Part shown: positions 53,087-61,551 of the stretch, in pieces
Position numbering within the stretch: the stretch's first letter is position 1
Layout: every line of letters begins with the position of its first letter
Assembly: GCF_000744185.1 (NCBI RefSeq)
Contig: NZ_JQLL01000001.1
Span: forward strand, 1,951,001-2,015,000
Direction: 5' to 3'
DNA from: Carnobacterium funditum DSM 5970
Lineage (GTDB): Bacteria > Bacillota > Bacilli > Lactobacillales > Carnobacteriaceae
Length of the DNA: 64,000 bases
Translations under genes and position numbers: made by a program
Notes under the pieces: model-generated
What the model saw: only the letters and a program-made list of their open reading frames with translations
What the model was told of the DNA's origin: nothing
The model's database searches: none

Positions 53087-53398
53087 CTAGTCTAATTCAC
53101 TTATAGTAATCTTCTTTGTGTTTTTTGGAGAATTACATATTGTATTTGATAGTTGAAAGTGACTTCAGTATCATTGATTTGGTTGTATTTAAAGAGATGC
53201 TTTCTGTGTGCATGGGTTTTGAAGGCTCATGCACTTTTTCTGTACTTTTTTACCAACGAAGGGAGTTGAAAACATGTTATTTAAGTTAACTTTGTGTTGC
53301 AAACGATGTTAATATCTAGCCAATTAATTTATGGGATTTTTTTGATAGCAAACAAGGAATAGCATGTAAAAAAACAAGATAAAAGAGGGGTAAAATAG
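53087..53398. other. Intergenic region with terminator
   Basis: It contains the hairpin at 53208-53240 and, at its end, the AGAGGGG ribosome site of the next gene. No other gene is seen. Confidence 0.4.
53208..53240 (+). terminator. Terminator after the Cys-rich ORF
   Basis: GTGCATG and CATGCAC form the stem around a GGTTTTGAAGGCT loop, then TTTTTC follows. Confidence 0.8.
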
Positions 53399-55039
53399 AT
53401 GAATAAACATAAAAAAAAGAGTGCAATCATAGCAGCTTTATTCGTTGCGGTTATAAGTGGATGTGCAACAAATACGAACGAAGAGAAGACTGAAAGTCCT
53501 AAAGAAGAAAAACAAGTGTTACAAATAGCTGCAGAGTCAGAAATGGATACAATGGACACTACGATTTCAACGACTAATTTTACACCAATGAATAATGTCT
53601 TTGAAGGGCTAGTTGCATATGATCTATCGGGGGAAATAGTCCCAGCGGATGCAAAAGATATGCCGGAAATTTCGGAAGATGGATTAACCTATACATTTAA
53701 TATTCGTGAAGATGCTAACTGGTCGAACGACACACCGGTTACAGCAGCTGACTATCTATTTGCTTGGCAAAGAATGGTTGATCCTGCTAATGGCTCTGGA
53801 TATGCTTATTTATTTTCAGGAATCGTAAAGAATGCAGAGGCTATATTGAATGGCGAGAAGGAAGTTAATGAGTTAGGTGTTGAAGTGGTAGGGGATAAAT
53901 CATTTAAAGTTACTTTGGAACAACCGGTACCTTATTTTCTTGATATGTTAACAATTCCTCCTTATTTTCCACAAAGTGAAGCTTTTGTGACAGAACAAAG
54001 CGAAAATTATGGATTAAATGCCGAAACAACGATTTATAATGGGCCATTTGTCTTGTCTGATTGGACCGCAGCTAAAGGTGATTCTTGGAAATACGTTAAA
54101 AATGATGCGTATTGGGATAAAGACTCCGTCAAGCTTGATGAAATCAATACACAAATTGTAAAAGAGGTTGGAACGGGTATTAATTTATATGATTCAGGAC
54201 AATTAGACACTTTTTCTTTATCTGGAAACTTTGTTTCTCAATACAAAAATAATGATGATTTTAAAACAAATAATAAAGCTTGGATTTACTATTTGGAACT
54301 AAACCAAGAAGTACCGGAACTAGCAAATAAAAATATAAGAAAAGCATTAATGTTGTCTATCAACCGCCAAACGTTTACGGAAAATGTCTTGCAAGATGGA
54401 TCTGAACCTATATATGGTCATGTTCCTAAGGGGTTAGCTAAAAATCCGGAAACAGGCATAGATTTTCGTGAAGAAGCTGGAGATATAGCCAGTTTTGATG
54501 TTGAAGAAGCACAAAAAGCTTGGGCAGTAGGTTTAAAAGAGCTAGGTGAAACGAAGATAACACTAGAATTAACAACTTCTGACAGTGAAGACAGTAAGAA
54601 ATTAGCAGAATTCATTCAAAGCGAGTACCAAAAGAATCTGCCAGGTATAACCGTTAATATCCGTCAAATGCCTGATAACTCTAGACTGGACAATGTGAAA
54701 AAAGGCAATTATCAAATGGCTACCACATATTGGCTAGCAGATTTCGCCGATCCTATTAATTTTATTGAACGTTTTGATACAGCAATCAATCGAGGAAACT
54801 ATTCGTTTGAAGATGTTGATCAATTGATTGAAGAAAGCAACCAACAGTTCAATGACTTGTCAGCAAGATGGGAAACAATGATTCAAGCTGAGAAGATTGC
54901 TCTGGGAGAACATTATGTAGATATCCCTATTTACCAAACAGCTGAACCGTACCTTGAAAAACCGTATGTAAAAGATATTTACCGTCCCGTTTTCGGTAGT
55001 AAAAGTTATAAATATACGTATATAGATAGTTCACAATAA
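53399..55039 (+). CDS. Oligopeptide ABC transporter substrate-binding lipoprotein (OppA-like)
   Basis: A 546-residue SBP_bac_5 family lipoprotein. The lipobox is VISGC (Cys about residue 21). The body shows EMDTMDTTISTTNFTPMNNVFEGLV, LTYTFNIREDANWSNDTPVTAADYLFAWQR (the family signature) and ANKNIRKALMLSINRQTF. It binds peptides for import or for pheromone sensing. No opp permease or ATPase genes adjoin, so it must serve a transporter encoded elsewhere. Ribosome site AGAGGGG; a large terminator follows. Confidence 0.95.
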   Translation: MNKHKKKSAIIAALFVAVISGCATNTNEEKTESPKEEKQVLQIAAESEMDTMDTTISTTNFTPMNNVFEGLVAYDLSGEIVPADAKDMPEISEDGLTYTFNIREDANWSNDTPVTAADYLFAWQRMVDPANGSGYAYLFSGIVKNAEAILNGEKEVNELGVEVVGDKSFKVTLEQPVPYFLDMLTIPPYFPQSEAFVTEQSENYGLNAETTIYNGPFVLSDWTAAKGDSWKYVKNDAYWDKDSVKLDEINTQIVKEVGTGINLYDSGQLDTFSLSGNFVSQYKNNDDFKTNNKAWIYYLELNQEVPELANKNIRKALMLSINRQTFTENVLQDGSEPIYGHVPKGLAKNPETGIDFREEAGDIASFDVEEAQKAWAVGLKELGETKITLELTTSDSEDSKKLAEFIQSEYQKNLPGITVNIRQMPDNSRLDNVKKGNYQMATTYWLADFADPINFIERFDTAINRGNYSFEDVDQLIEESNQQFNDLSARWETMIQAEKIALGEHYVDIPIYQTAEPYLEKPYVKDIYRPVFGSKSYKYTYIDSSQ

Positions 55040-55474
55040 AGAGTAGGAAAGTTATTTTTCGTTAGATACTATTTATATCTAATAATTAGATCATTAATTC
55101 CTATTATTTTTTAATTTATTACGTTTTAATTAGTATTAACAGAACTTGTCTATGCACTCCGTAAGTTGATTTCAGTAAATTAACTTACCGTTGAGCATGT
55201 AGATAGGTTCTTTTTTTGTCGAAGAATTATAAAAAGTATTAGATATGGAATAGTGGTTTCACTTGATAAAAAGATAAAAACAAATACATTCACTCAAAAC
55301 CAGTTATTGTAGAGATTGCTAGCATTTAAGTAGACGGTAGAAATCAATCAGTAATATAGTTCTAATAATATTCGCTTTATTGATTCTTTATTATGGAAGT
55401 TTGTTACAATGAAAGCAATGATAGATAGTTTAGTATCAGATTACGGTTTAAAGATATTTGAGGAGGGGATACTG
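55040..55474. other. Intergenic region with terminator
   Basis: Only the oppA terminator (55142-55218) is recognised; the rest holds no visible gene. Confidence 0.4.
55142..55218 (+). terminator. Terminator of the oppA-like gene
   Basis: GAAC-T-TCTA-GC and CCGTAAGTT on the left pair with AACTTACGG-type and GC-TAGA-GTTC segments on the right in one long, slightly imperfect hairpin, then seven T. Confidence 0.8.
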
Positions 55475-56125
55475 ATGATTAAAGCTGTTATTTTTGATAT
55501 GGATGGTGTAATTGTTGACACAGAACCCATTTACTACGAAAGGCTGCATGAATTTTTCAAGGTCAATGGCATTCATCCCGCTCTTGAAGAGTTAGATAAA
55601 ATTGCAGGATCCAGTTCGACAGATACATGGGAGGCCATTCAACGTATTTGGGGTAAAACATTAGATAAAAATAAATATGAGCAGGATTACAATGATTATT
55701 TTAAGGATCGACCGGTTGCTAACAATGAAATACTAGACTCGGATATAAAAAAATTATTAGACTGGTTAACAAAGGAACAGTATCAGATTGCTTTAGCTTC
55801 ATCTTCATCGATGAAAGAAATTCAAAAGGTACTAGAGGAGTGTAAGTTGGAACAGTATTTTGAGTCCATTTTAAGTGGCGATAGGTTTGAACAGTCCAAA
55901 CCTAATCCTGAAATCTATTTTAAATCAGCTGCTCAGTTAAATGTAAAACCAGAAGAATGTCTCGTCATTGAAGATTCTACGTATGGTATTATAGCTGCAA
56001 AAGATGCAGGGATGTATGTTTTAGCTAAAAGGGATGACCGATTCAATTTCAATCAAAATCTTTCACATAAAATAATTGATCGTTTAACCGATGCAATAAC
56101 GGAGTTGCAAGAGTTAAATAGCTAA
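55475..56125 (+). CDS. HAD hydrolase, beta-phosphoglucomutase-like
   Basis: A 216-residue HAD-family phosphatase or mutase. Motif I is FDMDGVIVDTEP (nucleophile Asp about residue 8), motif II LASSSS near 110, the motif III Lys is in KPNPEIY near 144, and motif IV is VIEDSTYGI. The alpha-helical cap lies between residues 15 and 80. The substrate is unclear: beta-phosphoglucomutases, 2-deoxyglucose-6-phosphatases and phosphoglycolate-type enzymes share this plan. The ATG at 55475 has GAGGAGGGG before it; an in-frame ATG at 55409 lacks one. Confidence 0.9.
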   Translation: MIKAVIFDMDGVIVDTEPIYYERLHEFFKVNGIHPALEELDKIAGSSSTDTWEAIQRIWGKTLDKNKYEQDYNDYFKDRPVANNEILDSDIKKLLDWLTKEQYQIALASSSSMKEIQKVLEECKLEQYFESILSGDRFEQSKPNPEIYFKSAAQLNVKPEECLVIEDSTYGIIAAKDAGMYVLAKRDDRFNFNQNLSHKIIDRLTDAITELQELNS

Positions 56126-56131
56126 TGAACT

Positions 56132-56179
56132 AAAAAAATAGTAAAGAAGGCTATTGTGTTAGCTTTCTTTACTATTTTT
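56132..56179 (+). terminator. Terminator of the HAD gene
   Basis: AAAATAGTAAAGAA-GCT and AGC-TTCTTTACTATTTT form the stem, and T residues follow. Confidence 0.88.
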
Positions 56180-56229
56180 GCTTTTGCGGATTAGTTTTAT
56201 TAAAAATAATCTGCTAGCAAACAACGTTT

Positions 56230-56690
56230 GTTCATCATTTTTTTAATCTTAGGGATCTCTGGAGGGACTGCTAAACAACCAAGTTAATCCTAGGTTTGGT
56301 TATCGTGGATGGTGCAGTAACGAAGGTAAATCATTCGGTTGTTCATGTTAATCCAAAAGTAAGCTTCTTCTCGTTCACCAGATTTAAAGCCAACAAGAAT
56401 CATTTGAACCATGTGCATACTTTTGGAGGGAGACAATGGATAACTTCACGACCAATAATAGACTCCGTTCGTGCAAAAGCCCAATCTTTGTCTACTGAAT
56501 AGAATCGTACACGGTCATCTTTATCGACGAAAATCAGGTCGACAGGTTAGATACCAAAAACCCCTTTCCATTCTTTTAATTTTAGTATACCTGTCGGCAA
56601 TACAATTTTTCCCTCATTCAATACGCCATTTTACTAATCATAATACTCTGTTTGGTCAATAGGGGGATTTTCAGCGATTGAGTGTGTCAT
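56230..56690 (-). pseudogene. Dead PAS-domain (DUF438/PAS_10-like) protein gene
   Basis: The minus strand from the ATG at 56688-56690 (ribosome site AAAGGAT) reads MTHSIAENPPIDQTEYYD, then two stops, NEGKIVLPTGILKLKEWKGV, a stop, LIFVDKDDRVRFYSVDKDW and ARTESIIGREVIHC. It then continues in another frame with FKSGEREEAYFWINMNNRMI. The DLTFVDKDD...IGR-x-V-x-CHPP-x-S...FKSG-x-R...FWI pattern is that of the PAS_10 domain of DUF438-type proteins. At least three stops and one frameshift show the gene is inactive. Confidence 0.75.
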
Positions 56691-56855
56691 ACTATCCTTT
56701 ATCTCTTAGATTATACGACTTTTTTTTTTGATTATAGCACAAATTGGTAAGCGGTTTAAAAAAGAGAACAAAACAAATGAAAATAACCTGATAACCCAAA
56801 AAAGTCTTAGAGTAGAACAGGTAGGTTCAAGATAATAAATGAGAAAGGAGTTAAA

Positions 56856-56987
56856 GTGCTTTACACGCAATACCCCTATGCGTATACTCAGGTAATGGTG
56901 ATGAAAAACGAAAAAGTAAGTGAAGGAGTTTTTAGTTGTGTTGAATTTATTTTCGAATCCAGTTTTTATTCCTTTACTTTTAAGTAG
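56856..56987 (+). CDS. Possible 43-residue leader ORF
   Basis: The GTG at 56856 follows GAGAAAGGAG with a spacing of 5 and opens 43 codons (start LYTQYPYAYTQVMVMKNEKV). It overlaps the beginning of the next gene in another frame, which may reflect coupled translation or chance. No similarity is recognised. Confidence 0.25.
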   Translation: MLYTQYPYAYTQVMVMKNEKVSEGVFSCVEFIFESSFYSFTFK

Positions 56988-57576
56988 CATCGGAATTATT
57001 TTGTGGTGGATCCTCTCTTCAACAACAGTAAGTGAAAAAAAGAGCGTATTAAATTTGCTAGTTGACAGAGTAGTTTATTTTTTACTGGTGGCTTTTATAG
57101 TGAATGCTTTATTTAATTTTCCTGAAATTTTAGCTTTACCGTATCGGTCATTGATATTATCGACTAAAGCACTATCATTGAGCCTACTTATCATAATAGC
57201 TTATAGTTATTGGCACTATCTTAAAGAATCCCTAGCAGATAATAAAATGATTGTTTCTGTGTTTCAGTTAGTTTCCTTATTAGGATTAGTCAATCAAGTC
57301 TATTATTACTTCTTATATAAGAGCCCTTTAATTGTTGGACTAATTTTACTGTTTTCAGGTTTACTCTTATTTTCTTCTATTGTAACCTTAAAAGGAAATG
57401 GTTGGGTGTATGCGAGTATGCTGGGGCTAGTACTCCATCTGATGGTAACTAGAAATCAAGCAGTTTTATATTTTGGTTTCGTTATTACACCAGAACTAGT
57501 TGCATTAATTTTAGCAGAATGGGGTATATTTTTAGTCATATTATTAAGGAGGCAAAGACAATCGGAACGGACGTAA
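56938..57576 (+). CDS. Polytopic membrane protein of a thiol-redox operon, unknown function
   Basis: A 212-residue hydrophobic protein with six or seven membrane segments (for example FIPLLLSSIGIILWWILSS, VVYFLLVAFIVNALFNF, AVLYFGFVITPELVALILAE). No family is recognised. I take GTG at 56938 as the start, 9 bases after AAGGAG; the GTG at 56920 has no ribosome site. It is followed at once by ccdA, resA-like and thioredoxin genes, so a role in electron transfer across the membrane or in cytochrome/disulfide handling is likely by association only. Confidence 0.7.
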   Translation: MLNLFSNPVFIPLLLSSIGIILWWILSSTTVSEKKSVLNLLVDRVVYFLLVAFIVNALFNFPEILALPYRSLILSTKALSLSLLIIIAYSYWHYLKESLADNKMIVSVFQLVSLLGLVNQVYYYFLYKSPLIVGLILLFSGLLLFSSIVTLKGNGWVYASMLGLVLHLMVTRNQAVLYFGFVITPELVALILAEWGIFLVILLRRQRQSERT

Positions 57577-58298
57577 CTTCATGGGTAGCTTTTGGTGCGG
57601 GAGTTTTATCTTTTTTATCTCCATGTACGCTTCCGTTGCTGCCTTTATATATATCGTATATCACTGGCAAAAATGTTCAAGAAGTCAAAGAAAATCAATC
57701 ATTTGCATTTAGAAAAAATGTTTTTTTACATTCTCTGGTATTCTTACTAGGAGTATCCGTTGTCTATATTAGTTTAGGTTTAGGAATGAGTTATTTAGGA
57801 GATGCATTTAGTCAGTTAATGACTGGTTCAATTAGCAGTTTATTGCAAAGATTATCTGGCTTATTAATTATCTTTATGGGTCTTTTGACAACAGGATTGC
57901 TTAAAATCCCCGCTTTATCAGGAGATTATCGTTTTTTGAAAGCAAATAAAACGATTAATTTTTCATCAACTTTTTTAGTTGGGTTAGGCTTTGCAGCTGG
58001 TTGGACTCCTTGTATTGGCCCTGTTTTTTCTTCGATTCTATTACTAGGTAATGCGGTTGGATCTCCTCCGCTGTTGTATTTAGGGCTATATGTGCTTGGT
58101 TTTTCATTACCATTCTTACTGGTCTCTTTCTTTATTGGTAAAATCAAAAATATCTTAAAATATAGCGATGTAATAATGAAAACAGGGGGAATTATCCTAA
58201 TCTTGCTTGGAATGATGTTGCTTACGGGTACTTTGGAGAGTCTGTCTGAGTGGATGGCTCGCTTATTAGAAGGAACAAAATTTGAATTATTGGGATAA
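57561..58298 (+). CDS. ccdA: CcdA-type thiol-disulfide electron transporter
   Basis: A protein of about 245 residues with six membrane helices of the DsbD/CcdA family. It carries electrons from cytosolic thioredoxin to outer thiol proteins. The two redox Cys are in FLSPCTLPLLPLYISYITG and AGWTPCIGPVFSSILL. The start is unusual. AAGGAGG at 57546-57552 is followed after 8 bases by an ATC codon at 57561, which would give the expected N-terminus (Met)-Gly-Thr-Asp-Val-Thr-Ser-Trp. The only in-frame ATG, at 57519, overlaps the previous gene by 58 bases and lacks a ribosome site. Confidence 0.9.
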   Translation: MGTDVTSWVAFGAGVLSFLSPCTLPLLPLYISYITGKNVQEVKENQSFAFRKNVFLHSLVFLLGVSVVYISLGLGMSYLGDAFSQLMTGSISSLLQRLSGLLIIFMGLLTTGLLKIPALSGDYRFLKANKTINFSSTFLVGLGFAAGWTPCIGPVFSSILLLGNAVGSPPLLYLGLYVLGFSLPFLLVSFFIGKIKNILKYSDVIMKTGGIILILLGMMLLTGTLESLSEWMARLLEGTKFELLG

Positions 58299-58312
58299 AT
58301 GGGGTGCATGAC

Positions 58313-58891
58313 ATGAAAAAAATAATTTGGGCTATGTTAGCAATCGCCCTTGTATGGGTAATGGTTGATTTTGGAGTTAACATTAACCAAGAAAGACAAG
58401 ATAAAAAACAAGCGAAAGCAGATACGAAAATACAACAACAAGCAAGTCAAAAAGAAGAAGTAGTAGAAGAAGGAAACAATTCAGGGCAATTAGCTTACGA
58501 GTTTGAAGCAGAAGATATGGATGGAAACTTAGTTAAGTTATCAGACTATCGAGGAGAAAAAGTATTCTTGAATTTTTGGGCAAGTTGGTGTCCACCTTGT
58601 CGAGTCGAAATGCCTCATCTAAAAGAGTTTTCTGAGACACAAGATGATGTTGTTGTATTAGGAGTAAATGTTACAACTTCTGAAACCGATTTAACTAACG
58701 TGCAATCTTTTTTAAATGAGTTTGACGTGGAGTATAAAAATGTTTATGGCACACAAAAAATGTTTAATCTTTACCGTGTTCAATCGTTGCCAACGTCGTA
58801 CATCATTGACCGAGAAGGAGTTATTCAAGAACGAATAGTAGGACCTGTCACACAAGATATACTAGATACAAAGTTTAATTTAATAGAATAA
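58313..58891 (+). CDS. ResA/TlpA-like membrane-anchored thiol-disulfide oxidoreductase
   Basis: A 192-residue protein. An N-terminal anchor (IIWAMLAIALVWVMVDFGV) is followed by a polar coiled linker rich in Lys and Gln, then a thioredoxin-like AhpC-TSA/redoxin domain from about residue 55. The active site is NFWASWCPPCRVEMPHL and the cis-Pro is in VQSLPTSYIIDREG. It acts outside the membrane, reduced by CcdA. I choose the ATG at 58313, 6 bases after GGGGTG; the upstream GTG/ATG codons overlap this site. Third gene of the redox operon. Confidence 0.92.
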   Translation: MKKIIWAMLAIALVWVMVDFGVNINQERQDKKQAKADTKIQQQASQKEEVVEEGNNSGQLAYEFEAEDMDGNLVKLSDYRGEKVFLNFWASWCPPCRVEMPHLKEFSETQDDVVVLGVNVTTSETDLTNVQSFLNEFDVEYKNVYGTQKMFNLYRVQSLPTSYIIDREGVIQERIVGPVTQDILDTKFNLIE

Positions 58892-58922
58892 TAATGAATC
58901 ATCAATAGAAAGAAGGTAGAGT

Positions 58923-59252
58923 ATGAATACATTTCCTCAAGCTAAATCATTAGAAGAAGTTTTAGCTTTTATCAAAGAGCATCATTTTGCTTTCGTTTAC
59001 ATTTCAAGAGATAATTGTGGCGTTTGTCATGCTGTTCAACCGCAAGTTCAAGAAATGTTAAAAGAATTCCCAACAATTCACCCAATTCAAGTTAACGCAG
59101 ATCAAATCCCTGAAATAGCCGGTCAATTCACAGTTTTCACAGTTCCAGCACTCTTGTTGTTTGCGAAAGAAAAAGAAGTTCATAGAGAAGCACGTTTTGT
59201 CGTAATGGATGATTTACATGATAAATTTAGCCAGATTGTTGAATACAATTAA
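58923..59252 (+). CDS. Thioredoxin family protein (CGVC active site)
   Basis: A 109-residue thioredoxin-fold protein without signal peptide. The active site is CGVC near residue 36 (RDNCGVCHAVQPQVQ), unlike the CGPC of housekeeping thioredoxin, and the cis-Pro lies in FTVFTVPALLLFAKEKEV. The CGVC/CGVCH form is seen in YtpP-like proteins of Firmicutes. It may feed electrons to CcdA on the inner side. Ribosome site AGAAGGTAG. Last gene of the redox operon, closed by a strong terminator. Confidence 0.9.
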   Translation: MNTFPQAKSLEEVLAFIKEHHFAFVYISRDNCGVCHAVQPQVQEMLKEFPTIHPIQVNADQIPEIAGQFTVFTVPALLLFAKEKEVHREARFVVMDDLHDKFSQIVEYN

Positions 59253-59267
59253 GTTTTTTAAATAAAG

Positions 59268-59319
59268 TTAACCAATAAAAAGCCTTATCATTCATTTGAT
59301 AAGGCTTTTTATTGGTTAA
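59268..59319. terminator. Strong symmetrical terminator
   Basis: TTAACCAATAAAAAGCCTTATCA is mirrored on the right side, giving a stem of more than 20 bp with A and T runs on both flanks, so it can work in either direction. Confidence 0.95.
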
Positions 59320-59487
59320 ATCAAAATTAAATAAAAGAATGTTCTAACTAAGTCTCAATTGTGAACAAGGTTGACAAAAACAAAAGATAACAAGCTGAAA
59401 TAATTGAGAACAGTAGGATTTAAAAATGAGGTATGATATAAATAATGAGAGTAACGTAGTATAGTAGATACTAGAAAGGAGGTCTAT

Positions 59488-60261
59488 ATGGAAATGTCAA
59501 AAGGAACAACTTACTTATCATTATTTATCAGTTTATTACTAGCAGATTTTTTTATGCTATTCCGTTTCGCGACATCGGAGTATTTTTTTATTTATTTCTT
59601 TATTATCTTTGTAACAGCTTTATTAATGAACGTTTTATCAACATCTAAAAATTTTATCTTGGTTTTAACGATTATATTAGTCCTAGGATTTACATTAGTT
59701 TTCTTATCTGGCACAACCTTGATTTCTCAAGCTATTTTAATAAGAGAATACCTATTAATAATGGGTGCATTACTCTTGATGTGGTTACTTTTTACAGAAG
59801 TAAGGAAAAACGATAAAGAACTAAAAGAATTTAAAATAAAAGCAAAAGAATTAGAAAAATATGTCGGCTCATCTAATTTATTGACCATTTCAGAGTTTGA
59901 AAATCGCGTCAAATTTATTTCTACGGGTACACAAAGACGCAATGAAGAAAATTATTATGTGGTTTTTAAACCAAAAGAGGTTAATAATGCAACTGAGTCA
60001 CTTTCATTTTTGTTAAAAAAAACACTCTTAAAAACTGTTCGCTCAGATTTTGATTTAGTAACGAAATTAACTGATGGCTCTTATCTTATTTTTTTACAAA
60101 ATACAAAAGAAAAAGGCTGTTTAAAGGTCATAGAACGTTTATTTCAAACATTGAGAACGGAGCTGAACACGATTCAACTACCACTTAATTATGAAGTATT
60201 TGATCAAGAAAAAGGGTTAGCGTATTTTGAAAAAAATAAAGTTGAGGGATTGAAGAAATGA
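59488..60261 (+). CDS. Membrane protein with degenerate GGDEF-like domain
   Basis: A 257-residue protein. Residues 1-105 hold four hydrophobic segments, followed by a short coiled stretch (KNDKELKEFKIKAKELEKY). Residues about 130-250 have the size and pattern of a GGDEF fold (LLTISEFENRVKF, NYYVVFKPKEV, LVTKLTDGSYLIFLQNT), with LTDGSY standing where GGDEF would be, so it cannot be an active cyclase. Such proteins sit beside BcsA-type glycosyltransferases in Firmicute exopolysaccharide clusters and may bind or scaffold. It overlaps the next gene by 4 bases. Ribosome site AAAGGAGG. Confidence 0.72.
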   Translation: MEMSKGTTYLSLFISLLLADFFMLFRFATSEYFFIYFFIIFVTALLMNVLSTSKNFILVLTIILVLGFTLVFLSGTTLISQAILIREYLLIMGALLLMWLLFTEVRKNDKELKEFKIKAKELEKYVGSSNLLTISEFENRVKFISTGTQRRNEENYYVVFKPKEVNNATESLSFLLKKTLLKTVRSDFDLVTKLTDGSYLIFLQNTKEKGCLKVIERLFQTLRTELNTIQLPLNYEVFDQEKGLAYFEKNKVEGLKK

Positions 60262-60956
60262 GAATATTAATGATGGTAATCATCCTTTTTTTCTGGTTGA
60301 TGTTGATTTTTTATTCAATTTTGACACTGGCTGGGGTTATTCAGAGGCTAACGAGGAGCAAAAAAATAACATTAGACCATTACCCATCTGTCGCTGTTTT
60401 TATACCGGCTCACAATGAAGGAATTGTTATTAGTGACACATTGAATGCAATGGTAAAAATTGACTATCCTGGAGAACTAACGATTTATGTGTTAGATGAT
60501 AACTCAAAAGATGATACTGCTGAAATTACACGAGAGTTCAGTTACTTATTTTCTAAAATTTGTTATGTAAAAGTGCCACCTGGCGAGCCCACTGGAAAAT
60601 CACGCGTTTTAAATTATGGATTGTCTATTACTAAATCTGCTTATTTTCTTGTATACGATGCTGACAATCAACCAAATAGTGATGCAGTTATAGAATTGGT
60701 TCATGCAGCGGAGACGACTGAAAATGCAGCAGGAGCAGTAGGATATGTGCGAACGGTAAATGCCAATCAAAACTTATTAACACGTATGATTGCCATTGAA
60801 TTTCAAGTTTTTCAATTACTAATGCAAAGTGGCAGATGGAAACTGTTCAGAGCAGGCTCATTAGCGGGAACAAATATGTTGTTAAAAAGAACTATTATTG
60901 AAGAAGCTGGTGGGTATGATCCCTATCAGTCAACAAGATTTTTTCAAAGAAAATAG
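60258..60956 (+). pseudogene. BcsA/IcaA-like family 2 glycosyltransferase, truncated
   Basis: The 232 codons begin with a membrane helix (MVIILFFWLMLIFYSILTLAGV), then a GT2 domain: VAVFIPAHNEG, YVLDDNSKDDT, LVYDADNQPN (DxD-type metal site) and SLAGTNMLLKRTIIEEAGGYDPY. Full-length relatives have about 400 or more residues, with the TED/QxxRW part and more helices. Here the match stops after GGYDPY at about base 60925 and ten unrelated residues precede a TAG. The lost half coincides with the start of an RpiR fragment, so this is a deletion end. It was probably a c-di-GMP-linked polysaccharide synthase. Confidence 0.85.
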
Positions 60957-61422
60957 TAAAGAGGATATTGAACAATTTATTCAAAAAGTTTTGTACATGA
61001 AACAAAAATACCTTTTTATTTATGCAACGGGATTTTCTGCAATAGCGGCCGAGTATCTATATAAGAAGCTATTAGTTTTAGGTAAAAAAACGATTATCGC
61101 AACTGGAACAGATTCGATTGGTGTGTTTGAAAATAACTTGGAAGACATTGGAGCGCTTATCGTAATTTCAAAGTCAGGAGAAACGCAACTTGTAATCGAT
61201 AAATTACTTGTAGCGAAAGAACAAAATATATTTACCGTTACTTTTACAAAAGAAACGACAAATAGAGCAGCAACAGTATCTGATTTGAATTTTAAAATTG
61301 TTGATAACAATAAATTGGATGATCGAAATATGTTGCCGAATAGTTTCTTTCCTAGGTTATTGATGTTAATAGAGTATATGTTTAAAATGTACCTCGATGA
61401 GATGCAACAAGAAATTGAATAG
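60925..61422 (+). pseudogene. RpiR/MurR-family regulator, C-terminal SIS half only
   Basis: The frame from about 60925 encodes a linker (QQDFFKENSKEDIEQFIQKV) and a SIS domain (YLFIYATGFSAIAAEYLYKK, LIVISKSGETQLVIDKLLVA, FPRLLMLIEYMFKMY), as in sugar-phosphate-sensing RpiR proteins. The 75-residue N-terminal HTH is missing. The reading frame opens upstream only through glycosyltransferase DNA read in another frame. It lies directly before the alpha-glucoside PTS genes, where such a regulator is normal, so it was their regulator and is now disabled. Confidence 0.82.
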
Positions 61423-61429
61423 TAAACCG

Positions 61430-61462
61430 AAACGTGTTTCAAAACGATGAAACACGTTTTTT
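61430..61462 (+). terminator. Terminator after the RpiR fragment
   Basis: AAACGTGTTTCA and TGAAACACGTTT form a 12-bp stem with a six-base loop, then TTTTT. Confidence 0.9.
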
Positions 61463-61483
61463 ATGTGCCCGAAAGGGTATACA

Positions 61484-61497
61484 TTAAATCGCTTTCA
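61484..61497 (+). promoter_or_regulatory. cre-like site before the alpha-glucoside PTS gene
   Basis: TTAAATCGCTTTCA (minus strand TGAAAGCGATTTAA) fits the cre consensus at 13 of 14 positions. It lies 55 bases before the PTS start, between the terminator and the gene, so CcpA repression is likely. Confidence 0.6.
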
Positions 61498-61551
61498 AGA
61501 TATGCTAGGTTTATCAAAAGAAATGAAACAATAAAAGTTGGAGGTAAAGAT

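Noticed and set aside
56296-56662. Two plus-strand ORFs of 60-70 codons
   Set aside because: They are the antisense of the dead PAS-domain gene, and neither has a ribosome site.
61020-61442. Minus-strand ORF of 140 codons
   Set aside because: Complement of the SIS-domain coding sequence; no ribosome site and no family features.
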